Below are positions 1 to 9,963 of a stretch of 64,000 nucleotides of DNA, piece after piece. A program made the translations under genes and the position numbers. How positions within the stretch are numbered: the first letter of the stretch is position 1; the number at the start of each line of letters is the position of its first letter. Origin of the DNA: Zanthoxylum bungeanum (Eukaryota > Streptophyta > Magnoliopsida > Sapindales > Rutaceae); the NCBI GenBank assembly GCA_019454045.1, contig SKCR01036775.1, positions 248,001-312,000 of the forward strand, read 5' to 3'. The notes under the pieces were generated by a model that saw only the letters and a program-made list of their open reading frames with translations, searched no databases and was not told where the DNA came from.

Positions 1-1260
1 CTAGCCCACTAGGAAACTAGGTTTCCTGAGTACTCAAAAGAGGGTTAGAGGCTCGCCGAAAAATAGTGGGAGGCAAGTATTAAATCTGCAATTTCGTTTA
101 GATACCTTCCAATACGCGCTCATTTCAATTTTTCGTCATTACACAAATATATTAGTTGGACTAATATTTAATCGTTGTTTTAAATTAAACAGTTAGACTG
201 TATTCAAAATATTTCAATTATAGTTGATTATATAAGTGGATTATAGTAATCAATATATTTGAATTTAACCAATCAAATAGTAGTTGATTATATAGTTAGA
301 CTATAGTAATCATTATATTTAATTGTACCTGAAATCGTTGATTCGATAGTTAGACTATTGGAATCAAGATAACTGAAAGATTAATGTTTAAAACATAATC
401 CTAGGAGAAAATGTCATTAAACGGCTTTAATTTTCAGATTGGAAATAGAACCTCATGATAGTCCTGGGAACCGAGAAGTTATTATATTTTTTATAGAATG
501 ACATCTCGGGCCTAAGCCTGGAGTTGAGCAAATAGTAGAACATGATATTTGGAATATTCATGTGATGATAACTCTAGTGCTCAATCCTTTATGCTAGATG
601 CAATGACATTTTAATTCCATCGTCAGAATTAAGGATTAGATTCTTGTACCATGATGATGAAATTAAAGATCTTCATAGATCTATTCTTAAATCTTAGAAG
701 TACAAATTGCAAAAGAAGTTTTTTAGCTCGTGTATATCAGAGGGTACATCTGTCGAGCACTAGGTGTCGCAGATGATTACTGACATCGATCAGCTAGGTT
801 AGCTGGGCATTATCTACATGGCTGAGAATGCCAAAGATTTGATCTTATAGTCTCTACTTGATAGTTGGGGCATGTTCATGTGAATCAAGAGTAAACTCTT
901 GGAGAGTTGATGGCTATGCTCTATGAAGCAGCGCTAGAGCTTCTAAAAGGGGCAAAGGAAAAATCATCAAAGTCTTCTGGGAAGACAAATGACATATCCC
1001 AATATGTCTACCTAAACTGTGGCAAACGGGGTCACTAGAAGCGTGACTGCCATATGGACAAGGCAGACATGAAGGAAGTGAAGAGGGGCAAGGCTCCGGT
1101 TTCAAGTATGTTTGTCATAAACATGTTCACTATTAGTTTAAAAATTGGATTTTGATACTAAGTATTGTACATAAGATATGTACTGATGTGCAGAATCTGC
1201 TGATTAGCAGGATACTGACTTCAGTTGAGATTGATCTGCGAGTCGGAAACGGGACGAGAG
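1..1260 (+). pseudogene. gag-pol: Alpha-family Ty1/copia gag-protease relic
   Basis: Decayed coding region of a copia retrotransposon. Near 990-1060 the plus strand encodes a nucleocapsid zinc knuckle reading CGKRGH, then an in-frame stop, then KRDC; the first Cys of the CX2CX4HX4C pattern is a Tyr. At 1190-1260 a frame reads DLRVGNGTRV-like, typical of the copia protease domain ending. Stops and frameshifts are frequent, so it is not functional. The same sequence occurs reverse-complemented at about 12620-13670 and 62590-63710, which fixes the family. The reading breaks at 1260, exactly where an LTR begins (preceding bases GAGAG), so the protease was interrupted by a second element of the same family. 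The 5' end lies outside the window. Confidence 0.8.
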
Positions 1261-3270
1261 TGTTGGACAAAATGACCCATAGCGTCACTATTTGCACAGA
1301 TCATTGTGTTGCTGTAGCAAATTAACTATGTAACAAGGAAATTGCATTCTCGTCATTTGTGATTAGATCACCATAGATATATAAATGAAGAGAGGTCCCT
1401 ATGATTAGTTCCTGGATTGAGATGATATGAGACAGTATCAGTCCACGAATGATTAATCATTAAATATCCCTAGCCGTAGTATTATCGAGACTGTACATCG
1501 ATAATGCGGAATAGGCTAGTATTGCACTTGTGCGCGTTGTGAGGGCACAACGGCATAGTTCTCATATATATAAGTATTGGATACTTGTGCAAGTGCGATA
1601 GGAGGTCGTGTTTCACCGATGGTACGGGAAACAGCTTCGCTCTGGATAGACCCCTCGGAATCCCATTGGTATTATGAATATGTGTCTATGGGAGGCCGAA
1701 ATCAAGGTAGGTGTGTATAGTCTTAACCTGAGACTTACATCGCTCATGCTTACGACAATCGATATACTTTAGTTGAGGTCGTCTAGGACTGTAACTGGTT
1801 CTGTGTACGCCAATGCCGGGTATATTGAGAATCGTAGTGTATTGGATGTGATGTCAAGACGGAAGTATCACTCCAGTCATAGTGGAGATGATGTCACGCA
1901 GGATACAGTATTAGTGCTCTTAAGAGATGCGCATCCAATCGTGATATTATGACCAGGTCATGAATATCCGATTATAGAGACTAGTTACCAGACATCCGAT
2001 ATGTGTTTCGGACGGGGCAGACACTTATCCAGCCCCAGCCCTAGCACGTGACTATCCGATACTGGGCCGATACGCACAATACATTAGTATACTACGCTTG
2101 ATACAGATCTTAATATTCTTTAATGGATATGTCCGGAGAATTAGGTAGACTTGGTGCTTTGCTAGGAGTCGACCTTGTCTCGTAAATCGGTAGAACGTAG
2201 TACTTGGTACGTACGTGATTCGGATACTCCGACGACCGTATTTACTGCCAGATTATCCGGCGATCTCATGGGTCGCTTCCCGATAATCCACCGATGACGC
2301 ACAACTCGCACTCTTGAATAATCTGGGATTATATAGAAGAGAGAGAAAATTAATCTAGGATTAATAACGGAGATATTTTATCCGGGATAAAATGTCGTCT
2401 AAAGAGAGAGAACGATTAATTTGGAATTAATCGATGAATTAATATATTCGATATATTAAATGAAATTAGATTTCGACGCGGAATTAAAATTGGATTTTAA
2501 TTCGGGCAAACGAGTTAATTTAGAATTAATTCGTTAGCGACGTAAATAATAATTTCGCCAGGCGCAATTATTTATTTAAATTCGATTGAATTAACGTCGC
2601 GACGTAAGCACGGTATTTCGGAAATATCGAGCCCGAACGCGTGAGTGCACGTGGGCCCACTTTCATTTGGAAACGTGTGGGGCCCACATGACACATGTCA
2701 TTCTAATGCTTTGCATGTAGATTGTGTACATTGCACTCAATGTCATTGCATGGAGTTTGAGTGTTTGACACTCTAAGCCATTGCATGTTTTGTGTCATAA
2801 TTTTATTATTAATTTAATAAAAATTATGGCATAAATATAAATTGATTTTTGGTAAATCATTTTAACTTAATACACAATTTCATCTCTCTCAAAAACTCTC
2901 TCCTCTCTCACGCAAATTGCTCACTGGTTTTGAACCAGTTTGGGCGTGAACAAAGGGAAGCCAAGAGTGGTTTCTCATGGTGAGAAATCAAGTGCTAGCA
3001 CACTTTCAAGTCTTGCGAAGGTGGTAGGGAGGTTCGACCATGAGGCGGGACTCATCCGATGGAGTTTGGAGCTTCGTTTTGAGACCCGAAACTGCCAAGA
3101 CAGTGAACATGGACTGCTGCAGTGGGCTTACAAAGGCAGTGCGTTTTTGGGCATGATTCATCTTCAAATCGACATAACCGATCAATGTGAGTATTCCGCT
3201 ACCTCCGTTGATGTATTCATGCATTATTTCATGTCTTGATTTGATCTTGGGACCTTAGAAATTACCAACA
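1261..3270 (+). repeat. Alpha LTR (about 2.0 kb), plus orientation
   Basis: Begins TGTTGGACAAAATG and ends ATTACCAACA, followed one base later by a tRNA-Met-type primer site, so this is a 5' LTR. Near-identical sequence is found at 7894-9948, 15787-17699 and 27458-29513 (reverse) and 17761-19848 (forward). A likely TATA box lies at about 2328-2336 (TTATATAG), followed by a GA-rich stretch. Downstream is a run of short hairpins, annotated separately. Small open frames inside it, such as the one at 2940-3239, are chance frames. Confidence 0.9.
2318..2625 (+). other. Array of about ten consecutive triloop stem-loops in the Alpha LTR
   Basis: Successive inverted repeats with three-base loops: 2318-2332 (stem ATAATC, loop TGG), 2349-2365 (ATTAATC, TAG), 2375-2393 (ATTTTATC, CGG), 2413-2433 (CGATTAATT, TGG), 2440-2458 (TAATATAT, TCG), 2462-2474 (GAAAT, TAG), 2481-2503 (GAATTAAAAT, TGG), 2511-2533 (10 bp with one G-T wobble, loop TAG), one near 2550-2572 centred on CGC-CAG-GCG, and one near 2614-2626 (TATTT, CGG). 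Other copies lie at about 4005-4310, 8590-8900, 16490-16800, 18780-19075 and 28190-28480. The array sits just downstream of the likely TATA box, so most of it would be in the RNA leader. Its function is unknown. Confidence 0.85.
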
Positions 3271-3984
3271 ATGGCATCAAGAGCTAATGTTGCAAGCATG
3301 AAATTTTAGGGCTTAAAATTTGGGTAAATGTTTGTTGAGCATGATTTGAATAAATTGCTTGTTTGAGTATGCTTATAACATGTTTAAATTCATTTGGTTG
3401 GACTAATTTGATGAAAAATGATTTAGAATTATTTTCCCCAAATTTTTGCATCTTGGCCGAATATGTGACTAATATTGGGTATTTTGATTTTGAGCATGAT
3501 TTGGTTAAATTGATTAATTGAGCATGTTTAAATGATCTTTAATTGAAGATTGATTTGATCAATTTCAACAAAATATGATTGGATCAATTTTGCCCAAATT
3601 GGAAGTGTTGGCCGAATGTATGATATGTTTGGAAATTTGGAATTTTTTCATTTTGATTCATTGGATGGGTTGTAATGTTGATGGATGATGTTAATTTGAA
3701 GTCAATTAGATTGAATTTTGAATTGAACATAAAATCCCCAAAAATTATCACCTTGGCCGAATGTGTATGTATTTGGGATTCTTGGAATTTTTTGATTTAT
3801 GATTCATTTGATGAGTTGAAATCATTTAGGTTGATGTTAATTTGAATAGAATTGGATTGGATTTCGAATTGGACAAAAACCCCAAAATCTTTGTGTTGGC
3901 CGAATGAGTATGCCCTTTATTGTCTTGGTATTTTTGATTTTATGACATTGGATGTGTATGTAATCAAATTGGATGGTGATTTAA
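3271..3984 (+). other. Alpha 5' leader (noncoding), truncated
   Basis: AT-rich untranslated leader between primer site and gag. It matches the reverse complement of about 15190-15786, including recurring phrases such as TTGGCCGAATGTGT. The match stops near 3984, where the sequence changes abruptly to the middle of an Alpha LTR. No gene is visible. Confidence 0.75.
3272..3290 (+). other. Primer binding site, degenerate tRNA-iMet type
   Basis: TGGCATCAAGAGC immediately after the LTR. The usual plant copia site is TGGTATCAGAGC; this copy has one substitution and one inserted A. The intact version of the family (TGGCATCAGAGC) is seen reverse-complemented at 15774-15785. Confidence 0.75.
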
Positions 3985-4955
3985 TGACGTATGACTCGCA
4001 TATTATTAATTTGGGATTAATTAATAGAGAGAGAAAATTAATCTAGGATTAATTACGGAGATATTTTATCTGGGATAAAATATTATTTAAAGAGAGAGAA
4101 CGATTAATTTGGAATTAATCGGTAAAATAATATATTCGATATATTAACGAAATTAGATTTCTACGCGGAATTAAATTAGATTTTAATTCGGCCAAACGAG
4201 TTAATTTAGAATTAATTCGCTAGCGATGTGAATAGTAATTTTGCTAGGCATAATTATTTAATTAAATTTGATTTAATTACGTCGCAACAGAAAATTCGTT
4301 AATTCGGAATTAGTGAACCCGAGCCCGTGAGTGTTTGAGGGCCCACTCGCATTTTGAATCAAGTGGGGCCCACAAGTCACATCACGCGTCACATCACTAG
4401 TCAACTTTATCACTTTAATGTGATGGAAGTTGTTGGTAGGTGGTTGAGTGTGATACACACTAGTGTGATGGCTTGAAAGACATTTACCATTTTTATTATT
4501 TTTGGTATTTGACTTTCATTTTGTGTAATTAGATTACACAACACAAAAACAACACACATCTCTTCCTTTCTCTCATCTTCACGGGAAAGTGAAGAATTTT
4601 TCTCTCCCAAATGTTCTTGGCTAGGCCGAGAACTTCATGAAGTTTTAGAAAGATTTGTAGCAAATTTTTCAAGATGCTAGCACATCCAATGAGTCTCACA
4701 AAGGTGATAGGGAAACCCATCTATGAGCATGGAATCACACTTAAAGCTTGGAGCTTGAAGGACCACCATGGAGGACCTTGACCCAAACACATGGAGCACA
4801 AAGAAGGGCATGGCCGAGAGCTTCAAGGAGCAAGAAAATTTTTTGTGTTCATCGCATCGCAAAGCCGATCAAAATAAGTATTTCTGCAACTTTAATTTGT
4901 TGTATTCGCACTTTTCATCGCTTAATATGATCTTGGTTTGACCTAGAAAACCAAA
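3985..4955 (+). repeat. Alpha LTR 3'-part fragment
   Basis: Starts within the LTR (GACGTATGACTCGCA corresponds to GACGTATAACTCGCA at about 18760) and includes the whole hairpin array (about 4005-4310). It ends near TATGATCTTGGTTTGACC, the degenerate equivalent of the LTR end ATCTTGGGACCTAG. There is no primer site after it. The leader/LTR fusion at about 3984 shares a few bases (TGATGACG-like), which suggests illegitimate recombination. The 3' boundary is approximate. Confidence 0.75.
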
Positions 4956-5320
4956 TAGACACTTCAATAGTTTAGTCCAAGGGTTTCGAAACATTGAGTC
5001 ACACTCACAAAGGAATGATTACATGTTAATCAAAAATCATTGATCAAATCAAATGTTGGTTGATTAATATTGGAATAAGAGTTATTCCCGCATATATTAA
5101 TCAATTGAGATTGTCTCGATCTATCATACAAATACTTTACCTACCCTACGGCGGCACTTATTTGTGGGATGATAGATTTTCGTGGCATAGTAATTCTCTT
5201 AGGTTTCTAATTCGTTATTCAAGGTTCATGCATCATGTTTAATTTTTGCCAAAAATTATTTGATAGTTTTAATATGCGATGAATGCATATTAAATGCTTG
5301 TTTTTTTTTATTTTTCAGCC
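4956..5320 (+). other. Probable Beta element leader ending in a splice-acceptor-like tract
   Basis: Noncoding stretch before the Beta gag ATG. It ends with a pyrimidine-rich run and TTTTTCAG at 5312-5318, just before the ATG at 5321, resembling a 3' splice site. The Beta 5' LTR expected upstream is missing; Alpha LTR sequence occupies its place. Assignment to Beta rests on position only. Confidence 0.5.
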
Positions 5321-6342
5321 ATGGTTTCTCCAACTATTTACATACTCAGAAATGATAAATTAACGAGACAAAACTATATTAAGTGGAAAAGTAACATGAA
5401 CGATATCCTGGTGTGTGAAGACCTAAAGTTTGTCTTGACGGAGGAGTGTCCTCCCGAGCCGACCAGAAATGCTGGCCATGCTGTGCGTGATGCCTACCAA
5501 AAATGGGTTGCTGCTAATGAGAAGGCCCACTGCTACTTGCTAGCAGGGATGTCTGAGGTTCTTACTGCGAAGCATGAGCCTATGGCTACATCATCTCAGA
5601 TGATGGAGTCATTGCAGGGCATGTTTGGGCAACCTTCGGAGCGTCAATGTCATGAGTCCATGGTCTCAGCAATAACTGCTAGGATGAAGAATGGGACATC
5701 AGTCCGAGAGCACGTCTTGATGATGATGACCTACCTCAATACAACCGAAACCCATGGCGCTCGTATTGATGAGCGTAGCCAGGTGACAATGATTATGGAA
5801 ACTGTTCCGAAGAGTTTCTTGTAGTTTAAAAGCAACTATGTTATGAACAAGCTGACTTTTACCCTTACCCAGCTGCAAAATGAGCTCACCCATTACAAGT
5901 CCATGCTTATGGATCCTCGTAAGCCTAGTGCTAAGGTGAACGTTGCCGAGTCTTCTAAATCTGCAAAGACAAAGAAGAAAGGAACTGGGAAGCCTAAGGC
6001 AAAGCCTTTGAAAAAAAAGAATAAGAAAGGCTCCAATGATGCCCAACCCAAGGGAAAGTATTTCCACTGCAATAAGAACGGGCATTGGAAAAGGATTTGT
6101 CCTAAATACCTTGTCGAGCTGAATGAGAAGAAGGCTACAAGTAAATATGATTTACTTATTAACGAATCTCTATTAGTGGAGGATGATAAATCTGCTTGGA
6201 TTGTTTATTCTGGATCCACTAACCATGTTTTTTCTTCTTTGCAGCTATTTGACTCATGGAGTGACCTTGCTGAAGGTGACTTCACCATGAGGGTTGGGAT
6301 AGGGGATTTCGTTTCAGAAAGAGCAGTGGGAGTTCCACTTTA
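5321..6342 (+). pseudogene. gag-pol: Beta Ty1/copia gag and protease, inactivated
   Basis: Gag starts at the ATG at 5321 (MVSPTIYILRNDKLT) and shows the copia gag motif KWKSNMNDILVCEDLKFVL. One TAG at 5822-5824 interrupts it; the same frame continues from 5825. The basic lysine-rich linker leads to a nucleocapsid knuckle at about 6055-6100 reading YFHCNKNGHWKRIC, in which the first zinc Cys is a Tyr. The protease site near 6195 reads WIVYSGSTNH where the family has a catalytic Asp (D-S/T-G), so the active-site Asp is a Tyr. Apart from the single stop the frame is open to 6342, so decay is moderate. Confidence 0.9.
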
Positions 6343-7508
6343 AGTTTTTCAAATAATAGTTATTTAAATTTGAACAATATGTTATTCATTCATGGTTTAC
6401 ACAAGAATTTGATTTCTGTTTCCAAACTTTTAGATTATGGTTTTTCAGTTTCTTTTAATAGTAATTTGGTTATTATTGGTAGAAATGGATTAACCATATG
6501 CACATGAAACTCAAAAAATAACTTGTATGTGTTAAGACCGTTAATACATATGTCACTACTCAACACTGAAATGTTTAAGGTTGAGAAACCTAAAATAAAA
6601 AGGCAAAAGATTTCTCATGATGACACATATATGTGGCATCTTAGACTTGGTCATATCAGCCTTGACCAGATAGAAAGGTTGATAAAGAACAGAGCCTTAA
6701 ACCAGTTAAAGCTCGGAACTTTACCAGTCTGCGAATCCTGTTTAGAAGGAAAAATGACCAAGAGACCTTTTACTGGAAAAGGTATAAGAGCCAGTCAACC
6801 ACTTGAGCTAATACATTCGGATATTTACGGACCGATGAATGTAAGAGCCTGAGGTGGTTATGAATACTTCATCACATATCGATGATTATCTATTCATATA
6901 TATAGTTATGTTTACCTAATGCAGTATAAGTTAGATACTTTTGAAAAGTTCAAAGAGTATCGTGCTGAGGTTGAGAATCAGTTAGGTAAAACGATCAAAA
7001 CTCTGTGATCGGATCATGGCGGAGAATACCTTGACAGAGATTTCGAGGAATTCATGGTTGAGTATGGGATAGTATCCCAGCTCACAGCACCTGGAACACC
7101 ACAGTAAAATGGTGTTGCAGATAGGAGAAATCGAACCCTACTACACATGATAAGATCTATGTTTAGTTACATCTCACTACCTAGTTCGTTCTGGGGGTAT
7201 GCATTGCAAAAAGCAATGTATATCCTTAATGTAGTTCCATCTAAGTCTGTTCCTAAGACTCCCTTAGAGTTGTGGAGTGGTCGTGAAACTAGTTTACGAT
7301 ATTTCTGCATATTGGTGTGTCCAGCATATATGTTGAAGAATAAGACTACAAAGTTGGAGCCGCGTTGACAGGTGTGCCTATTTGTAGGCTATCCTAAGGA
7401 GACTAAGGGTGGATTCTTCTATAGTCCTGATGATAACAAAGTGTTTGTATCAAAAAATGCTACATTTCTAGAGGATGACTATATGAGGGAGTTCAAACCT
7501 GAAATAAA
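6343..7508 (+). pseudogene. pol: Beta copia integrase relic
   Basis: Pre-integrase zinc domain at about 6610-6760: WHLRLGH, then CESCLEGK (HHCC type). The core begins HSDIYGPMN at 6815; a TGA follows, and a frameshift falls near DDY (about 6881). The second Asp is in SDHGGEYLD (about 7010-7035). The third acidic residue lies in [12 protein letters not shown] (about 7110-7145), where copia integrases have Glu; here it is Asp. A stop replaces a Gln in PGTPQ-stop-NG. The conserved tail includes [13 protein letters not shown] and CLFVGYPKETKGG. It has several stops and frameshifts and is not functional. Confidence 0.9.
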
Positions 7509-7893
7509 GTGTTACTCGAGGAGTTACTTGCTGCTTCGACTAGAACACCATCGTCAATGACAGTTGACAAACACATAACACTTTTGATATCTGAGCGTCA
7601 GATGCAAGTTATTCAGAATGATCTGCCAACTAGACGTAGTGGGAGGGCTGTACGACAATCTGATCGCTATCTAGGAGTTGGAGAGGCACAAGTTGTCACC
7701 TCCAGCGATGGTGTAGATGATCTATTGACCTATCGTACTACAATATATGATTTTGATAAAGAGGAATGGCTCAAATCCATGAACCTAAAGATGGAGTCTA
7801 TGTACTCCAACTCAGTCTGGGAACTTATGGACCAACATGATGGGGTAAAACCCATAGGTTGCAAGTGGATCTACAAGAGAAAGAGGGGAGCGG
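7509..7893 (+). pseudogene. pol: Beta copia reverse transcriptase, N-terminal part
   Basis: Contains the copia reverse transcriptase entry motifs KSMNLKMESMYSN..WELM and PIGCKWIYKRKRG (about 7770-7890). The reading is cut at 7893 by the start of a minus-strand Alpha LTR. The domain resumes only at about 19849, and roughly 150 codons that normally lie between, including the fingers/palm segment and YVDD, are absent on both sides. The insertion was therefore accompanied or followed by deletion. Confidence 0.88.
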
Positions 7894-9948
7894 TGTTGGT
7901 TATTAGCTAGGTCCCAAGATCAAACAAGCAATGAAAACATACGTGAATACACCAACGGACATAGCGGAATACTCACATCGATCGGTTGAGTCGATTTGGA
8001 GACGAATCAAGCCCAAATAGCCACTGCCATTCACGCCCACTGGTAGCAGTCCACTGCCTCCAAAAAAATATTTTTGAGTTGAGAAACGGAGCTCCAAGCT
8101 TCGTCAAACGGATCTCGGCTCATGGGTGAACCTCCCTACCACCTTCGCAAGACTCGTAAGTGTGCTAGCACTTGATTTTCACCATGAAAAACCACTCTTG
8201 CTTCCCTTAGTGTCACGCCATTTCTGGTTCAAAACCAGTGAAGAAAAATGGGTTTTGGCGTGAGAGAATGAGAGAAAATTGAGAGATGAAATGTGTATTA
8301 AGTTTTTCAAATGAAATTCATTTCAAGTATATTCTTATATAGCTTATGTGAATTTCAAATGCATTTGCTTTATTTGCATTTCATTTGCTTTTAAAAGTCA
8401 AACATAAAAAGCCATCAAGTACACATCATGTCCATCAAGTCACATCTACTTTATTAAAGTGACATGTTGTCAAGTCACATCACTCAAAGTGACAAGTGAT
8501 TTGACGCTTGATGCGACTGATTGATTTGACGCTTGATGCGACTTGCGTCGCCGCACTCGAATTCGAAATACGAATGCGCTCGCAATCACACTCGGGCTCG
8601 GGTTCGCTAATTCCAAATTAACGATTTTTCCGTCGCGTCGTAATTAGATGATTACGCCTAGCGAATTCACTATTCACGTCGCTAACGAATTAATTCTAAA
8701 TTAATTCGTTCGCCCGAATTAAAATCTAATTTTAATTCCGCGTCGAAATCTAATTTCGTTTAATATATCGAATATATTAATTTACCGATTAATTCCAAAT
8801 TAATCGTTATCTCTCTCTAGACGATTTTATCCTAGATAAAATATCTCCGTAATTAATCCTAGATTAATTTTCTCTCTCTTCTATATAATCCCAGATTATT
8901 AAGAGTGCGAGTTGTGTGTCATCGGTGGATTATCGGAAGCGACCCATGAGATCCCCGGATAAGTTGGCAGTAAATACGGTCGTCGGAGTATCCGAATCAC
9001 GTACGTACCAAGTACTACGTTCTACCGATTTACGAGACAAGGTCGACTCCTAGCAAAGCACCAAGTCTTCCCAATTCTCCGGACATATCCATCTAAGAAT
9101 ATTAAGATCTGTATCAAGCGTAGTATACGATTGTATTGTGCGTATCGGCCCAGTATCGGATAGTCACGTGCTAGGCCTGGGGCTGGATAAGTGTCTGCCC
9201 GTACGAAGCACATGTCGGATGTCTGGTAACTAGTCTCTATAATCGGATATACATGACTTGTCATAATATCCCGATGGCCGCGCAGCACTTAAGAGCACTA
9301 ATACCGTATCCTGCGTGACATCATCTCCACTATGACTGGAGTGATACTTCCGTCTTGACATCACATCCAATACACTACGATTCTCAATATACCCAGCATT
9401 GGTGTACAACAGAACCGGTTAGAGTCCTGACGACCAAACTAAAGTATATCGATTGTCGTAAGTATTAGCGATGTAAGTCTCAGGTTAAGACTATACACAC
9501 CTACCTTGATTTCGGCCTCCCATAGACACATAGTCATAATACCAATGGGATTCCGAAGGGTCTATCCAGAGCGAAGCTGTTCCCCCACCATCGGTGAAAC
9601 ACGACCTCCTATCGCACTTGCATAAGTATCCAATACTTATATATATGAGAACTATGCCGTTGTGCCCTCACAACGCACACAAGTGCAATACTAGCCTATT
9701 CCGCATTATCGATGTCCAGTCTCGATAATACTCCGGCTAGGGATATTTAATGATTAATCCTTCGGGGACTGATACTGTCTCATATCATTCTCAGTCCAGG
9801 AACTAATCATAGGGACCTCTTCATTTATATATCTATGGTGATCTAATCACAAATGATGAGAGTGCAATTTCCTTGTCACATAGTCAATTTGCTACAACAA
9901 CACAATGATCTGTGCAAATAGTGACGCTATGGGTCATTTTGTCCAACA
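7894..9948 (-). repeat. Alpha-B 3' LTR
   Basis: 2055 bp, TGTTGGTTATTAGC to TTTTGTCCAACA on the plus strand, which is the reverse complement of the Alpha LTR. It abuts the polypurine tract at its right edge, so it is the 3' LTR of a minus-strand element. The hairpin array is at about 8590-8900 and the TATA box reads TATATAA (reverse) near 8882. Confidence 0.92.
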
Positions 9949-9963
9949 ATCTCCCACTTGGCA
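9949..9963 (-). other. Alpha-B polypurine tract
   Basis: Reverse complement reads CAAGTGGGAGAT directly before the LTR, the usual copia plus-strand priming tract. The Beta element has the same tract (20808-20820). Confidence 0.85.

Noticed and set aside
2940..3239. 99-codon frame starting with TTG
   Set aside because: It lies wholly in an LTR and has no ATG; other LTR copies break it.
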